64,000 nucleotides of DNA from Hippopus hippopus. Taxonomy: Eukaryota > Mollusca > Bivalvia > Cardiida > Cardiidae. The DNA is taken from contig OX328106.1 of assembly GCA_946811185.2 (NCBI GenBank), positions 48,062,311 through 48,126,310 on the forward strand, written 5' to 3'. The notes beneath the pieces are model-generated. The model ran no database searches and was not told where the DNA came from. It was given only the letters and a program-made list of their open reading frames with translations. Each line of letters begins with the position of its first letter. The first letter of the stretch is position 1. Positions 25,301 through 40,300 of this stretch are shown here, piece by piece. The position numbers and the translations under genes were made by a program.

Positions 25301-28300
25301 TGATATATAGACCAAACCTTGTCCGGATGATTACTAGACACAGAATTGACCTAGGTTCGTCAAATTTGGCACAGACATGTGTCTCAGAGTGCAGCTGATC
25401 CCTATTGATTTTGAGGTCAATCGGTCAAAGGTCAAGGTCACAGTGACCGTCAACATGTTGATATATAGACCAAACCTTGTCCGGATGATAACTAGACACA
25501 GAATTGACCTAGGTTACTCAAATTTGGCACAGACATGCGTCTCAGAGTGTAGATGATCCCTATTGATTTTGAGGTCAATCAGTCAAAGGTCAAGGTCACA
25601 GTGACCGTCAACATGTTGATATATAGACCAAACCTTGTCTGGATGATAACTAGACACAGAATTGACCTAGGTTCGTCAAATTTGGCACAGACATGCGTGT
25701 CAGAGTGCAGATGATCCCTATGGATTTTGAGATTAATCTATCAAAGGTCAAGGTCACAGTGGCCTTCAACTTAATGATATTTAGACCTTACCTTGTCCAG
25801 ATGATAACTAGACACAGAATTGACCTAGGTCCTTCAAATTCTGTACAGATATTCATCTTGGAGTGTAAATGATCCCTATTGATTTTAAGGTTAATCCGTG
25901 AAAGGTCAAGGTCACAGTGACCACCAGATGATTCAGGGCCCGTGCTGCCATTCGCCACTTGAGCAATTTGCTCAAAAAAAATTAAAATCATCATATGTGG
26001 CTCAACTTGTGGCTCCAACATTTTATTCGCGTATTATCGGGGACGTAGTAAGCATTGAAGTTGACTGGGAAAAAGCGGAAGTCGAATGCGAGTGCCGAAA
26101 AGAAAATCGATAACTCAGTCTGTGTATCGGCGACTGTTTACAATCTTGTATGTATACACACGGCGGTGTGTATAATTATGCGAACTGTTGACAGATTATC
26201 ACGTTTAACAACTGAAGTGGGCTATAAATCAAAAGGTGACATCGATATTTCCCAATCAATTCTTTTGATATCAGTTTATGAACTGTGCCACTTCCTGTAT
26301 CAATGTGGCAGTAGGGGGGCATGACTGTTTTACAAACAGATATCTTGTTTAAAGATGAGATTGTCTGATAAATGATTAAGGGAAGTTTAGGGAACATGAG
26401 GCTGAAATCTTACACAGATTAAACATTTTTGCATATTTTGGGAAAGACCAAGTTGAAGCAGTAGAATAAAGGTAAATGAATTTAGTCACAAAGTCTTGTC
26501 AACACATGATATTTTAGATCAAGAGATGAGATTGCATTCTGGAAAGAGAAGCAGGCCCAGGTTATAAAGGAAGAAATGAGAGTGAAAGAGACAATTGCTA
26601 GGCTGGCAGCTGAAACAAACAAAACAAGAAAAGAGTTACCCATTTCAAAACAAAACACTGTCAGTACTGAAGCACAAGTAAGTTATGAAAAGTTTAATTT
26701 AATTTTTGTTCAATAGATACTTTTCATTGAAAGCAATTTTCCACCTTTCATTCAACGAATAAACTTGAGACAGGTCTGAATTGAAAGCAGAGGACATATC
26801 AAATGTGGCTTAAAAACTGAAAATTGGCTGTAGAAGGGTAGAAAACGATATGGTAAAAGGACAAAATTCTTGTTACCAGCATTTTCTCGATTTCTCACAA
26901 TATTTTCCAAAGCTGTCTTAATCAAGGTTGTTAAAACTTGGAATTATGTGGCAAAGGGTTAAAAGATTTGATGATGAACTAGTAAAAATTACGTGAAGGT
27001 TTGGTCTTAATTTTGCATTCAGTGTCATAAACTGATTACTCAAAATAATACATGCCATAGTGCTGTATTTACTACCATTTAAAAATCCAGTGCCAGCTAG
27101 TACTGTAAATTAAACTTGAAATACTGTTTAGAATGGTTAGTGAATACAGCTCATAGGATTGATTATCATATGTAACTATAGGAAGAGGATCTATAGGCTA
27201 AACACATATTAAAGGCGAGCACTACCTAGGAAATATTACTTTTACTGAAAATTGAAAGAAATGTTAAAGTCCTTATAAAGACAGCATCAATATGATGTTA
27301 AGTACTACAGACCTAAATATGTTCAGTTTGGAGCAAACCTTTTTTTCCAGAAACTACCTTGCAAGAATCCTTGATGTCTTTTGGAAAAAGAACCCTGGTA
27401 ATTCCTCTTGATGTTGTTAGTTTAAGACTTTACAATCCTCTATATTGATGTTTTTTGCAGAAGGACACAAAAGTGGAGTCTCACCTGGGAAAGACACTTG
27501 GTGCAGTACAGTTTAGAGATGTGTGGACTGATACCGCAGAAATACTGATCCGACAAGTAAGTTACTTATTTCATTGCTGAGCAGAGTGTTTCTAGTTTTA
27601 TAACTGGTACCAGTGACACAGAGATGAAACTAATTTATCTTCTACCACACATTCCAATGTTTTAATGACCCCAGAGAAGAAGGCTTTTGGTAACCAGCAT
27701 TTTTTCCTTTTTCCACAACGTGTTCTTGCCATTCATAGAAATATTCCACCATTTGCATCACATTTGTCGGCTGCAACTGCTTCCAAGTTGGGAAAGTTGA
27801 AAGTGTTGTATTCTGGCAAACAGTTAAGGAAAAGTTATTATCATTTGAATGATGTAGAGGAGATATTGATGAAAGGAGCATTTACTTTAATCTAGCAGTC
27901 ATTCTTTTTCTCATAAGGTTTCAGAAGCTGCTTTGTGCAAGGACATGAAAAGGGTTTTTTTTTAATGGTATTGTCCATAACAGTGTTCTATAAACAACTT
28001 CATTTTATTTTGGTTTTCTAGTGCATAAATCATATTTTATGTGGTCATTTGAAATGCTTTGGCACAATGCTGTAGTATCTTGGACTAGTCAATTGCAGAA
28101 GCAGCCAATATTTTAGATGCAGATCCAAAATTCAAATATTTTAGTATACAAATCCAATTGACCTCTTTATTTTACACTTGTGTACTGACTTAAATTACAA
28201 AGCTGTTAGTTATTTCTTTTTAGTGCATATTTTTGTGAAAAAAATCCTAAACTACTTGATCAGACAGCATTTTGCTGTTGTAGACAATAGCTTACTTACA

Positions 28301-31300
28301 AAGGATGCTACACTCCTGCTCAGAGATTGATACTTTGGACTCTAGTCTCATGCTGAAAATTCCATATTAGGTATTCTACAATTTGGATAAAGATATTTTG
28401 TTTGCACATGGTATCACTGAAACAATTTTATTGGTCCTTATGATATAGATGAGAAATATAAATGTGAATTCATAAATACCTTAGAACCACAAAAAGTTGT
28501 AACTTTATCATAATGAGTCAACCATTTACCACACAATCACAAGTTTTAACAACTGTGACAATTTTTTTTAATTGTTTTTGAAAACATTGTTGGAAAAGGA
28601 GAGAATGAAGGTAACCAGCATTTTCAGTGCTTTTTAACCTTTCAAAGACAACTCCTGTGAAGTCAGCCACATGTGATTTGTGGTCGACATATACTGGGTA
28701 CTTTCAATTTGGATAAGTATAAAATTGTGCCGGTTGGTAGAGGGTTAAACCTGTACCTTGTGTAGGTGCCTTTTGACACCTCTACAAAGCAAGGCTCCTT
28801 AAAATAACTTTTTTCTTTGTTTGTCTCAGTTTAGTTTTATTTTTATAGTATTTTTTCTTTAAATTTGATTTTTCTTTCTATTTGATCCCTTGTACCGCAG
28901 CTGTTTAATTCTTTACCACACAACATTTTAGACTTGCATGAATTGAAAGCACTTGCAAACTAAAAAAAATGTGACTCAAAGACTGGAAATTGTTTTTGAA
29001 AAAGTAGAAAACATTGTTGGTAAAGGAAAAAAATGCTGGTTGTCATATTTTTGAAAGCTTTCTTTCCCAGGGTTGTTAAAACTTGGGATTGTGTGGCAAA
29101 GGGATGAACCGATTGCTTAACCCATATTCAAATGATTTTGTATCAAGAAGAATCTAGTACAAATGAATGAGTGTAGAAAGAGCCAGTGGAAAGGAAAATA
29201 CCATCTGCCTTGTTTAGGAAAATTTATCGGAAAAGAGCAATTGCATGTAACAAGCAGTTGCTAATTTTCTCATATGTTGTCAAATTTTATCTTTTACATG
29301 GAAAAGCCAATGGAAAGGAAAATACCATCTGACTTGTGTTGGAAAATTTGTAGGAAAATGTAACAAGCAATTGCTCTTTTTCTCATATGTTGTCAAAAGC
29401 TATCTTTTACAAGTGGTATTTTAGTAGTAATGGGTCTGCTGAAAGACAAAACTTTTACATTTTTTCTGAACTTGCAGTATTTTCATAAATGTAACTTATA
29501 CTTGATGTAATGAAGTGACAAATTAGTAACATATCATGCAAACCATAGGAGAGAGAGAAGCATAAAGATTATTATAATTTATCTCAGGGTCACTACCAGA
29601 GTGCTAGAGAATACCTAAATGAAGCTCACATGACTGCTGTTGCATTTGAGGATGTACCATTGCAGGCCAGAGCTCTCTATCTACTGGCTTGTTTGGCATT
29701 TGAAGAGGCCCAATACGGACAAGCAGTCAATATGTGTAAAAAATCACAGGTATGGACGTTATTAATATTAAATCAATTTAAATGCAATCTGTGAAGAATC
29801 ATTTTCTTAGCATGAAGCACAAATTGTTGATATTTCCTCATTTAAATATACAGTGTACTTAATACAGATTTAATTTTCTACAGCCATTGTCTGGTACATG
29901 TATTCAGTTGGGATAAAAAAAAGCATTGATGTCCATTCTTTGGCAAGAAGACCATTCACATCATATTGCTGCAAATGTGCTTATCAACTTTTAAAAACAT
30001 TCCTGCAAATCCAAAGAAGAAAAATAGAAGTATTTCTACCAGCTCATTTTTCTGAAATTGGTGTTTTCTGCCTCCTTTCTTGAATTATGTCCCCCCCCCC
30101 CCCCCGTCTGAGTCGGGAGACATATTGTTTCTCCCCGTGTGTCCGTCTGTCTGTCTGTCTGTCCGTCACAAATCGTGTCTGCTCTATAACTCGCAAACCT
30201 TTTCAGATGTTTTGATAAAACTTCAAACATTTGTAAAGCACCATGAGACAAAGTGTCATGTACAAGAACCATAACTCTGGCTTGTATATTTTTCAAGTTA
30301 TTTCCCTTTAATTATTTTCCTTCACAAATCGTGTCCGCTCTATAACTCGAAAACCCTTTAAGATATTTTGATAACACTTTACACATTTGTAAAGCACCAT
30401 GAGACAAAGTGTCATGTACAAGAACCATAACTCTGGCTTGTATATTTTTTAAGTTATTTCCCTTTGATTATTTTCCTTCACAAATCGTGTCCGCTCTATA
30501 ACTCGAAAACCTTTTAAGATATTTTGATAAAACTTCGCACATTTGTAAAGCACCATGAGACAAAGTGTCATGCACAAGAACCATAACTCTGGCTTGTATA
30601 TTTTTCGAGTTATTTCCCTTTGATTGTTTTCCTTACTCATTTTACGTACAATTTCGTGTCCGCTCTATAACTCGAAAACCGTTAGAGAAAAATGACCATT
30701 ATTTCAGTTAGAAATTGCCTTGGTGACATATCATTCCTTCTGACACCAAAAAGTGGGGAGACATCTGTTTTTTTGTAGAAAAACAAGTTCTAGTTTTCAT
30801 TTGTTTCTATTTTCCTCTATGTGTTTGAAATCATTTCTTTGAAAGCTTTGCCTTTGATCATGGATAATTAACAGAAATTTCAGTTTCTTTCGTAAATATA
30901 TATATATAAATGTTTTGCCTGAAAGGAGAGTTGCTTGTTAGTCAACAATTTCTTCTGTTACATCATTTTCAAAAAGATAAGATGGAGACAGGAAGTCTTC
31001 TGAAACTCAACTGATGTGATATTTTATATTTATTCACAGAGTACCTATCAAGGGGATGAGATGTTTTGGTATGAGACCACAGAGCTTATGGTTCGAGCAA
31101 CACTTAATGACTATGAAAATAGATATGCCAAGAGAACGGTTAGTGTTTTTATGAATTGAAATTTTCTTACTTTTATGAATAAACTGTGTTTGGGAGTAGA
31201 TTTAAGTACAAGAAGAATTTAGAATTTACAATGTTTTTGTAATGTATGGAGGGTATGATGGATATGATGTGCTTTATATGACATAATGGGGTGATAACCA

Positions 31301-34300
31301 CTTACTATACTAATATGAACTTTTATGCCCCTGCACTTTGCTGATTTTGAAAAACAATATTGGTAAAAGAGAAAATTAGCATAAAAAAAGCTCCTTCAGC
31401 AATGGCTTCTGTACCTCGACTAAACAATACTTTCCTTTCTCTGTAAATTGTTGTCTTTTGTGTGAATGGTTATATTTAATGGTTTGTTCAGCCAGTACTA
31501 TAATGGGATACTGAAATAATAAAAACATAATGATAACATTTGCGCATTGCTCTCTGAAAAAAGGGTTTTATACATTTGCATAAAGTATCAATCCATGTCA
31601 GTCTGAGCAGTCTGTAATTTTCTGCATGTCTTAGAACCATTCTACCTCAGAAATCAGTCAGTCATAAGACTAAATGTATTTTATTGATCCATGATCATGA
31701 GACAACAAGCTTGGTATATTACTTAACAGAGATGCATTAACCCTTTACCACACAATCCCTACTTTTAACGACCCTAAGTAAGAAGCCTTCTGAAAACATT
31801 GAGGGAAAAGGAGAAAATGCTGGTAACCAGCATTTTCTCCTTTTTCCACAATGTTTTCTACCCTATCAAAGATTAATATCCCCAAATGAGTTGCATTTAA
31901 ATTGTTGTGTGCAAATGCTTTCAACTTGGACCAGTTAAAATTTTTCTCGTGTGGTAAAGAGTTAAACCCCTAAACCCACTTTTGCCAGAGCATGGCTCTT
32001 TTAGAATTATGTGCCAATCAACACTAAAGTTTTTTACGGTCATGTTAATTGCTGTATAATTTTTTCCCTAAGTACATTTGTTATGCAATACTACTTGCTC
32101 AATCAACTACCAAACAATAAATTGTTGACTTTTCCAAATTGAAAGTAATTACAGAGGATAAATTCAAAATTAGTACAAATAAGCTGTAGTTCTCTAATAA
32201 AATAGTGGCAAAGGAAAAAATACTGATATTTTAGAAGCTTCTTCCTCAGGTTTGTTAAAACTTGAAATTGTGGTAAAAAGAAAGTATTAATTTTTTTCTT
32301 AAACAGGCAAGAGGAATCCTGGTGCATTCTCTAAATGAATTCATGGTGCTAAACGATGAAAGACCAAACAGAAAAAGTGTGCTTGGATTCATTATTTCAA
32401 TGCATTTAGCAAGGTAAAACATCTCCTGGTAGACTGAATATAATATACATGAAAATTTGAAGCAAAAGGAGAAATTTTGACTTGAGAACTTATGTTTTCA
32501 AAATGATGCTTTAAATTCCAACCTTTTCGACAAATTTTTCAAAAGAGGTCTTTAAAAATATGTGAAAACTTATTAGCTGATGGTTATGTACCTAGACTTG
32601 AAGCACAAAATATAAATAAGCCATGCTATGTATAAAGGGGGTTTAATGCATCTGCAAAAAGTATTGACCTGGTTCAGCCTGTGCAGGCAGCGCAGGCTGA
32701 CCTGGGTCAAAACTTTTTGCTTTTGGTAAATTTTCTGCATGTTAAAGAACCCTTGTACCTTATGATTCAATAGATTGTTACACAAAATGGATTTCATGGA
32801 TCCATAATTATATGATGACTTGCAAAGTATCATGCATCAGGGAGATGCGTTAAACTCCTTTTGCAAGAGCATAGTTCAAATGAAATTACATTTTCAGTAA
32901 CAGTGCAGTGCAGTGCAATTTTAACCCTTTACCAAACAATCCCTAGTTTTAATGACCATGAGGAAGAAGCCTTCTGAAAACACTGTGGGAAAATGAGAAA
33001 ATGCTGGTAACCAGCATTTTCTCCTTTTCCCACAATGTTTTCTACTGTTCCAAAATCAAGTTTCAATTTTTGAGTCACATTTATCTTGCTGTCTGCAAAT
33101 GCTTTCAATTTGGACAAGTCTAAAATTTTGTTGTTTGGTAAAGAGTTAAGGCTGTTTTGGTCAGAGTATCACACAAATATTTGGTCATGTTAACCAAAGA
33201 TTAGACTGCACTTTCTATGCCAGAGATTGCCATTGAAAATATTCTGTCTCAACATTCTAGGTAATAAAACATTTTGGCCTGTATTTGAAATTTCATTTAT
33301 GTTAGGAGCTTAGAGGCTATTGGATAAGTTTACCAAATGTTTCAGACTGGCTAACACACAGTGGTGTATCATACAAGAGGAATACCCAGATATAAACCAT
33401 CCACAGGTTATGAAAAGAGTCCATGAAATATGTGAGGTAAGGTAATTGTTGTGTAAGTTTGATTACTCAAACCATGCATAAATTTGGATATAAAAAGGTT
33501 TCTTTTTTTCTTGTATCTGCTTGTACATGCACATTAACTTACATGAGTATTTAGAACTGATGCTTTGACATAACATAGTTGTATTAAGCACAATGCGTCC
33601 TATAGCAATTTGCTTAAGATTTTGGTTACATTGTATCTTCAGAGGAAAACTTCTTTGCAATATTTTTACTTTACATAATTTCATCTTGCAAAAGCAAAAA
33701 TGTTTTACCATTTTTATAGGTAACAAAGTTGAATGTGTTCAGGATAATTTAGACGTCATCAGAATTGTGAATAAAATATACATGTGTTAATTATGCTGAC
33801 CATTACCAATTGTAGAAATATGATGCAGCTACCAGTCAGCTAAATGATCTTGGATATAAACGGGAGGCCCTGACAGTGATGAAGGAACATGCATCTGTAT
33901 TATTGAGTATGGCTCGGCTGTCTTTGGAAAAGGAGATTATACATACATACTATTTGCAGGTTAATCTTTGGTAACTTCAATCAGTCACTGAAATGTTGTT
34001 GAAAAGATGTTTTGTGCTGTTTGTAAGAGCATTTGATGTTGCTTTAAACATGCTAGGAGTCAAGGGACTGTTTGCAAAATGTGGCATTAAAAGAACTTCT
34101 GCAGGGTTAACTGGATTAAAAAAAAATGCAGATATAGAAAGTGACCAGTAACCCAACTACATGTATGTTAAGTGAAATTTTATTTTTGGACCTTGAAAAA
34201 TATTGTTTTTGTTTTGGCTGCAATAGAGCCTACTCATTTATTTAGGGGCCAGCAATACAGAGCTCTGATAGTTGAGATAGGTTGTGTTCTAAGATACACA

Positions 34301-37300
34301 ACTGTGCACATGTTTGGACTATGAAATCTCTTAGTCCTTTATGAAACAGCTTCATATTTTAATAAATCAAGAAAGAAGGATTTTGAAAACATCAAAGGAG
34401 TTAATGTGTACATTGTAAACTTCATGCTGACTCAATGTAATGCAAACGCAAAAGAAAACTCTTGAAACATTGTGACAACCATATCAACTGTCAGGAATCA
34501 GAAATTAATCATGAAGTAGTATGAAACTTTCTAAATATCAAATTTTTTCAGGTTTAGATTGACCTAATAACTACATGTGTTTTACTAGATGATACTGACT
34601 CATATAAAGTGTTTAATAACAGTTGTATGTTTTGTAAATTTTCAGGCGATGATGGTGTTAAAGGAAGGTGTTTCTATAGGTGAAGAAGTTCTCTATGACG
34701 TTCAAACTCTCAACTCACTGCAAGAGGTTTGTGTATTGCTTCATTTATTATTTATTTAGATTTTATTTTTTTTAATCATTAACTCTTCACCAGAAGACAA
34801 AACTTTAGACGAAGCCATATCAAAAGCTTTGGTCGATTACAAATTGAATTATGCCATTGGTTTTTGTATGGTGAGCAGTATTTTCTCCTTTACCCATAAG
34901 CTTTTCAAAAGCTTTCCTCCTTGGGGTTGTTAAGTCAAAAGATTGTGTTGTAAAGAGTGAAAGCACAAAGCAAAACTTCAGGTTCTTTTGCAGGCACTAC
35001 GGGTCAAGACCACATGAACAGTATATGCAGATTTATTTTGGATATACAATATCTTATTATAAACAGTTGTAAAAAGGTATTAACCCTTTACCACACAATC
35101 CCAAGTTTTAATGACCTTGATGAAAAAGGGTTTAGAAAAATTGTTGAAAAAGGAGGAAATGCTGGTAACTAGCATTTTGTCCTTTTCCTACAATGTTTTC
35201 TACCCTTCAGGAAGGAAAATTTCAGTTTTTGAGTCACTTTTGATTTGTTGTCTGCAAATGCTTTGATTTTGGATCAGTGTAAAATTTTGTCATTTGGTTA
35301 ATCTAGAATCTGCCAGCTAAATGTGGTCCTTGCCTAGCGTACTCAGTGTGTTAGCTGACAGAGGCATCAGGTATTTCAAAAGAAATATTTCAACTTCATC
35401 TTCAACTGATATCCAAATACTTCAAGATAAGCATAAACAATGCATAGTGCAACAGGTTATATGAGTCAACCCTTTGCCAAACATTCCTGTATTTTAATGA
35501 CCCTAAGGAATTAGACTTTTGAAAACATTGTTGGAAAAAAAGAAACTGCTGGTAAGCAGCCTTTTTTCCTTTTTGCAGTGTGTATTTTGTACTTTGTAAG
35601 ATAAATCCCATCATTTTAGCCTTGTTTGGGCAAGTCTGAAATTTGTGGTCTAGTGAAGGCCTAATCTGATAGGGTATTTTTTCCATTTAGTTAACAGTTT
35701 TAATTATCAAGCTGAATTTTCTAAACATGTCAGAATGTCTGTTGCTTGAAATTGTTATGGTCTTGTTTTTTAAAGATAAGAGGGATGTCCCTGCCAATAC
35801 AGAGAGAAGTTGCTGATATGAAATTAACAATAGGAGATGTGATGCTAGAGATTTTCAGAGTTCATGCGAAAGAGATGAGAAACAGACAGCTGGATGATAT
35901 CAGAAAAGGTTCTGTGCTTAAGGTAGATTCTGTTCTTTTTTTGATTTTTTTGTTTTCTTTACTCCTCAACATATCTCACCGTCCATCAGCACATCTTTGA
36001 TATAAATCCCTTACATTGCTAATTATATGCGATGAATGTTGAAAGACACCAGTATTACTAATTAACTCTTTACCACACAATCCCAAGTCTTAGTGACCGC
36101 TAAGAAAGAAGGCTTCTGGAAACATTGTGGGAAAAGGAGAAAATGCTGGTAACCAGCATTTTCTCCTTTTCTCACAATGTTTTCTACCCAATCAAAGACA
36201 GAATTTATGTTACATTTGTTATGTAATCTGCACATGCTTTTCATGTAGTATAGCCCAAAATTTTGTTGTTAGGTAACAAGTTAAACACATTGTCTCCTGC
36301 AAAGTTTTTGTATCTTGTGGTAGACAATATTTGAAAACATAGTGGCCAAAGGACAATTTGCTTGGAATAAGAAACTGCTTTATTTTTTTTGCAACAATTT
36401 TTTCAAATGCATTGGTGGGTCTAGTACTAAATAATGTAAGCTATCCATTTTTTTACAAGAAAGCATTCATTGCTGTCTACATTGTCTATTTCTTATAGGA
36501 GGTAGTCATTTGATTTAAATTGTAATGTTGATCAATCTTGGTAGTTTGATCATGATATCTTGTTTTCGAATAAACTTTTCCTGTTCTTTCAGATGGTTGA
36601 AGATTTTATCAGGGCCACCCCAGACTACACACATATGGAGAAAGAATGGGTAGAAACTGTGAAGTAAGTTGATTTTTTTGTATGAATAGATTTATGAAAA
36701 CATTTTCAAAATGTCCATTCTAACATTCTGGTGTCAGAAGCAAACAAAAGTATAATATATTTTCACCTTTTCTTCCCATAATGTTTTCTTCCCTTTCAAA
36801 GACCAATCATACCAATAAAATAGCATTTACATTGCTGTTTGCCAGTAGTCTCAGTATGGACAAGTCTTAATTTTTTGTTGTTGGGTACAAAATTAACAAC
36901 AACCAGAGATCCATGTGATACAAAAGAGAATATCTTAACTCTTTACCAGACGACAAAATTTTACCCTTGTCCAAATTGAAAGCATTTGCAGATGACAATT
37001 TTAATGTGGCTCAAATGGTACTATCTGTCTTTGATAGGGTAGAAAACATTGTGGGAAAGGGAGAAAATGCTGGTTACCAGCATTTTCTCCTTTTCCTATG
37101 TTTTCAGAAGGCTTCTTTCTCAGGGCCGTGAAAACCCAGGATTGTTTGGTAAAGGGTTAAAGGGTGATAAAAATTTGTATACAAACATTGTGACAAAATA
37201 AGCACTTGCTTTTAACAGGAAACTGCCTTTTTGCTGTAATTCATCTCAAACACTGTCAATTACGAAGATATAAAGACCTGTATTTGTGTAATATTTGTTT

Positions 37301-40300
37301 GAAATGCTAAATTCAATCAAACTGAAAGACTTTTGGTGGTATGGCAGTATTTTTGTTTCAAAAATTTAAGATTTTTACCACATTTGTTTTACATAAACAG
37401 AAAACTAAATATATGCATACCTACATGTATATTTATCAATTTCAGACTGGTTGTAGAAGATGCAGTAATCAAATTCCTAGATGCACATAATATGGCCAAC
37501 AATATCCCCAGGATGAAGGCCAAGGTATGATGCATAGATTTTAAATCCTTGAAAATTTGACACTTCATATAAAACATTATTTTTGCCAAAATTAATCTAA
37601 ACAAGCTATCATTATACACCCCACACCAGGGAAGGAAAGATACAGGAATTGTATTGTCAATCTGTCTGCCCCCTTGTAGGCAAAATTTTGTGTCCTCTTC
37701 TCTTCCTACAATATTTTCTACCAATTTGGCTGCAACTGTAACTCTTTAACAAATGGCAAAATTTTATAGGTTTCCATATGGAGAGCAGTTGCAGCTGAGA
37801 AATTGACTGTGGGTCAAGTAATAGTATCTTATTCAAAGGGGTTGGAAAATGTTTTGCCACAACGTTTTCAAAAGCTTTCTTTTTCAGGGTCATTTGAATA
37901 CAGGATTATTTGGTAAAGGTTTAAGAATGGATTATCAGCAAATTATTGTAATATCAGCTGAAGATGTGTTTTCTCTCTGTCGAATGAATTTACCTCTCTG
38001 CTGGCAACATTGTCTGTTTCAGATTCAAAGTTTTGAAGGTTTAACGTTAAGAATGTATCTTTTTTACATTTTTTCTTTTTCATTTTTTGTTTCACCAGGC
38101 TCTGTGTGGTGTAGGCCAAAGTTTGAGAGCCCTGTCTCTACATCAAAGTGCAGATGCACCCACACACTGGATTGTACATGAAATGGTACGTACATTTGTG
38201 CTGATTGTATGCTTTACATATTTTACTCTTTAGTGTGCTTCAAGAATGAAATGTGTGTGAGAAAAAAAAAAGAAAGTATTATTTATTATGGTACCTTTCT
38301 GACTAGAATGTTGTATGTTAAATTTGAATACAGTTGCATAATACCAAATCAGGTGTGGACTGATGTTCTATCTAGGTTTACTCCATCCAACAAATATGAA
38401 TAACAGAACTCTTTTGAACACCAATCATGGTTAGATGCTGCTCTTAGATATACTTGCTATTAAAGGACCTATTGTGAGTCAGAAGAATACTCTTTCTTTT
38501 TAATGCTTTAAAAATTTGTCCATTGGAGTGGCAAAAAAAGCATAATAATATGTTGTGCATGGTTATGTATATGATATGTGCTGTTTAATCTTTACCAGAT
38601 GACAAAATTTTAGATTTATCTAAATTAAAAGTGTTTGCACATGACTGATAAAATGTGACTTAAATGCTAATAGTTGTCTCTGAGTTGTGGAAAAAGGAGA
38701 AAATGCTGGTTACGAGCATTTTCTCCTTTTCCCACTATATTTTCAAAAGCCTTCTTCCTAAGGGTTGTTATAACACAGGATTGTGTGGTAAAGGATTTCT
38801 TGTTTCGCTTTCAGGAGTTGGCTAAGTTGACAAACACAGAGGAAGAGGGTGATGACATAGACCAGGATGAGATTGACAAGCACTCTAGACAGTTCTTGAA
38901 GTATGCCCAGCAGATACGAGACATGAAGGTATTTCAGGACATTTTGATTGACTGATTTACTTGTTCTTTCACGCATTCATCATCTATTACCTTTGCAGTT
39001 TAACTCTTCACCACAATGATTTCGACATCCAATTTGAAAGTATTTGCAAATGACTTATTAAAGATACTTTTTGTCTGCAAGAGGGTATAAAAATGCTTGT
39101 TTCCAGCATTTTCTAATTCTTTCACAATACTTTGTTAAGGTCTCTTTCTCAGAAGCCTTAAAACATGATATTGTTTTGTAAAGGGTTAAAGGGATTAGTT
39201 GATCGTTTTTACCTGTGTATTATTTCCTATTTCATTCACTAATGAAAAAAAGTCTTTCAGAGTTGTGATGAAAGTTCAAGACAGTTCCTGATTCAGGCTA
39301 CAGAGTGTCTTATACAGGCCCTCATCATAAGTTTGAACAAAAAATATGTGGTAAGTGATTTTTCTGCAAAATTATATTATTTTCTGAGCTTTTTCTTGGT
39401 TTTATATAGAGATGAAAGGCATTCCTCTCTCTTTCTTCCCTCCTGTCTTACTCCATTTCTAGAATCTAAGTGAAAGAAATTCTGTAGGAACTAATGTAAT
39501 TGTTTATTGTTGTCTTTTCATATGAAAAAACTTGTGTGTTTCCCAAGAGCGAGAAGTTTTAACTCTTTACCACACAACAAATTTTCAAACAGATCCAAAT
39601 TGAAAGCAGTTACAGGTGACAAATTAAAAGTGGCTCAAATGGTAGGATTTGCTTTTGGAATGGAGAAAACATAATAGGAAAAAGATACTGGTTACCAGCA
39701 TTTTCTTTTATTCCAACAGTGTTTTTAAAAAGCCTCTTTCTTGGACTCTTCGAAATCTTAGAATTGTGTGGAAAAGAGTGAATAGACTATTCCATATTTT
39801 TTTTCACTTTGCAAAGAATTGACATATTTCTATTGCAGGATATAGCAGCTGTGTGTGCACAAGAAATTATTGACTGTTTTGGCCAGTATGATCCCTCTAT
39901 AACAAGTGCAATGGTTGCCTTGTTCCAGAGCTGTTGTGCCTCCTTGAAAATGGAAGAGCTTTTATCAAAAGCCCAGTTGGATCCTATTGAGTCAAAACTT
40001 GCAGCCTTAGTGCAACAGCGTAAAAATCTACTGCAGCGTGATGTCACCTACAATATGTCAAGTAGCACTGTCATGGCTACAGTACAGTCAGCGCTTGAAA
40101 ATGATTGGCAGGTAAAGCCATGTGACTTTAAAACATAATTCTGGTTGGTCATTTAACTTAAGGGTTTTAGTAACTCAGACTTTTTTAAAAATGTGCACGG
40201 TAGAAATAAAAACTTTATGATTAATTTTTCTAGGTGGCTTGAATAATTAAAAATTTGTCAGGTGATCTACTGTATCTTATTTCTTCATCTGACTGTCTTC

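Noticed and set aside
23308..26352. CRISPR-like appearance of regular repeats
   Set aside because: The 158-bp units are contiguous tandem copies without unique spacers, and the window is eukaryotic.
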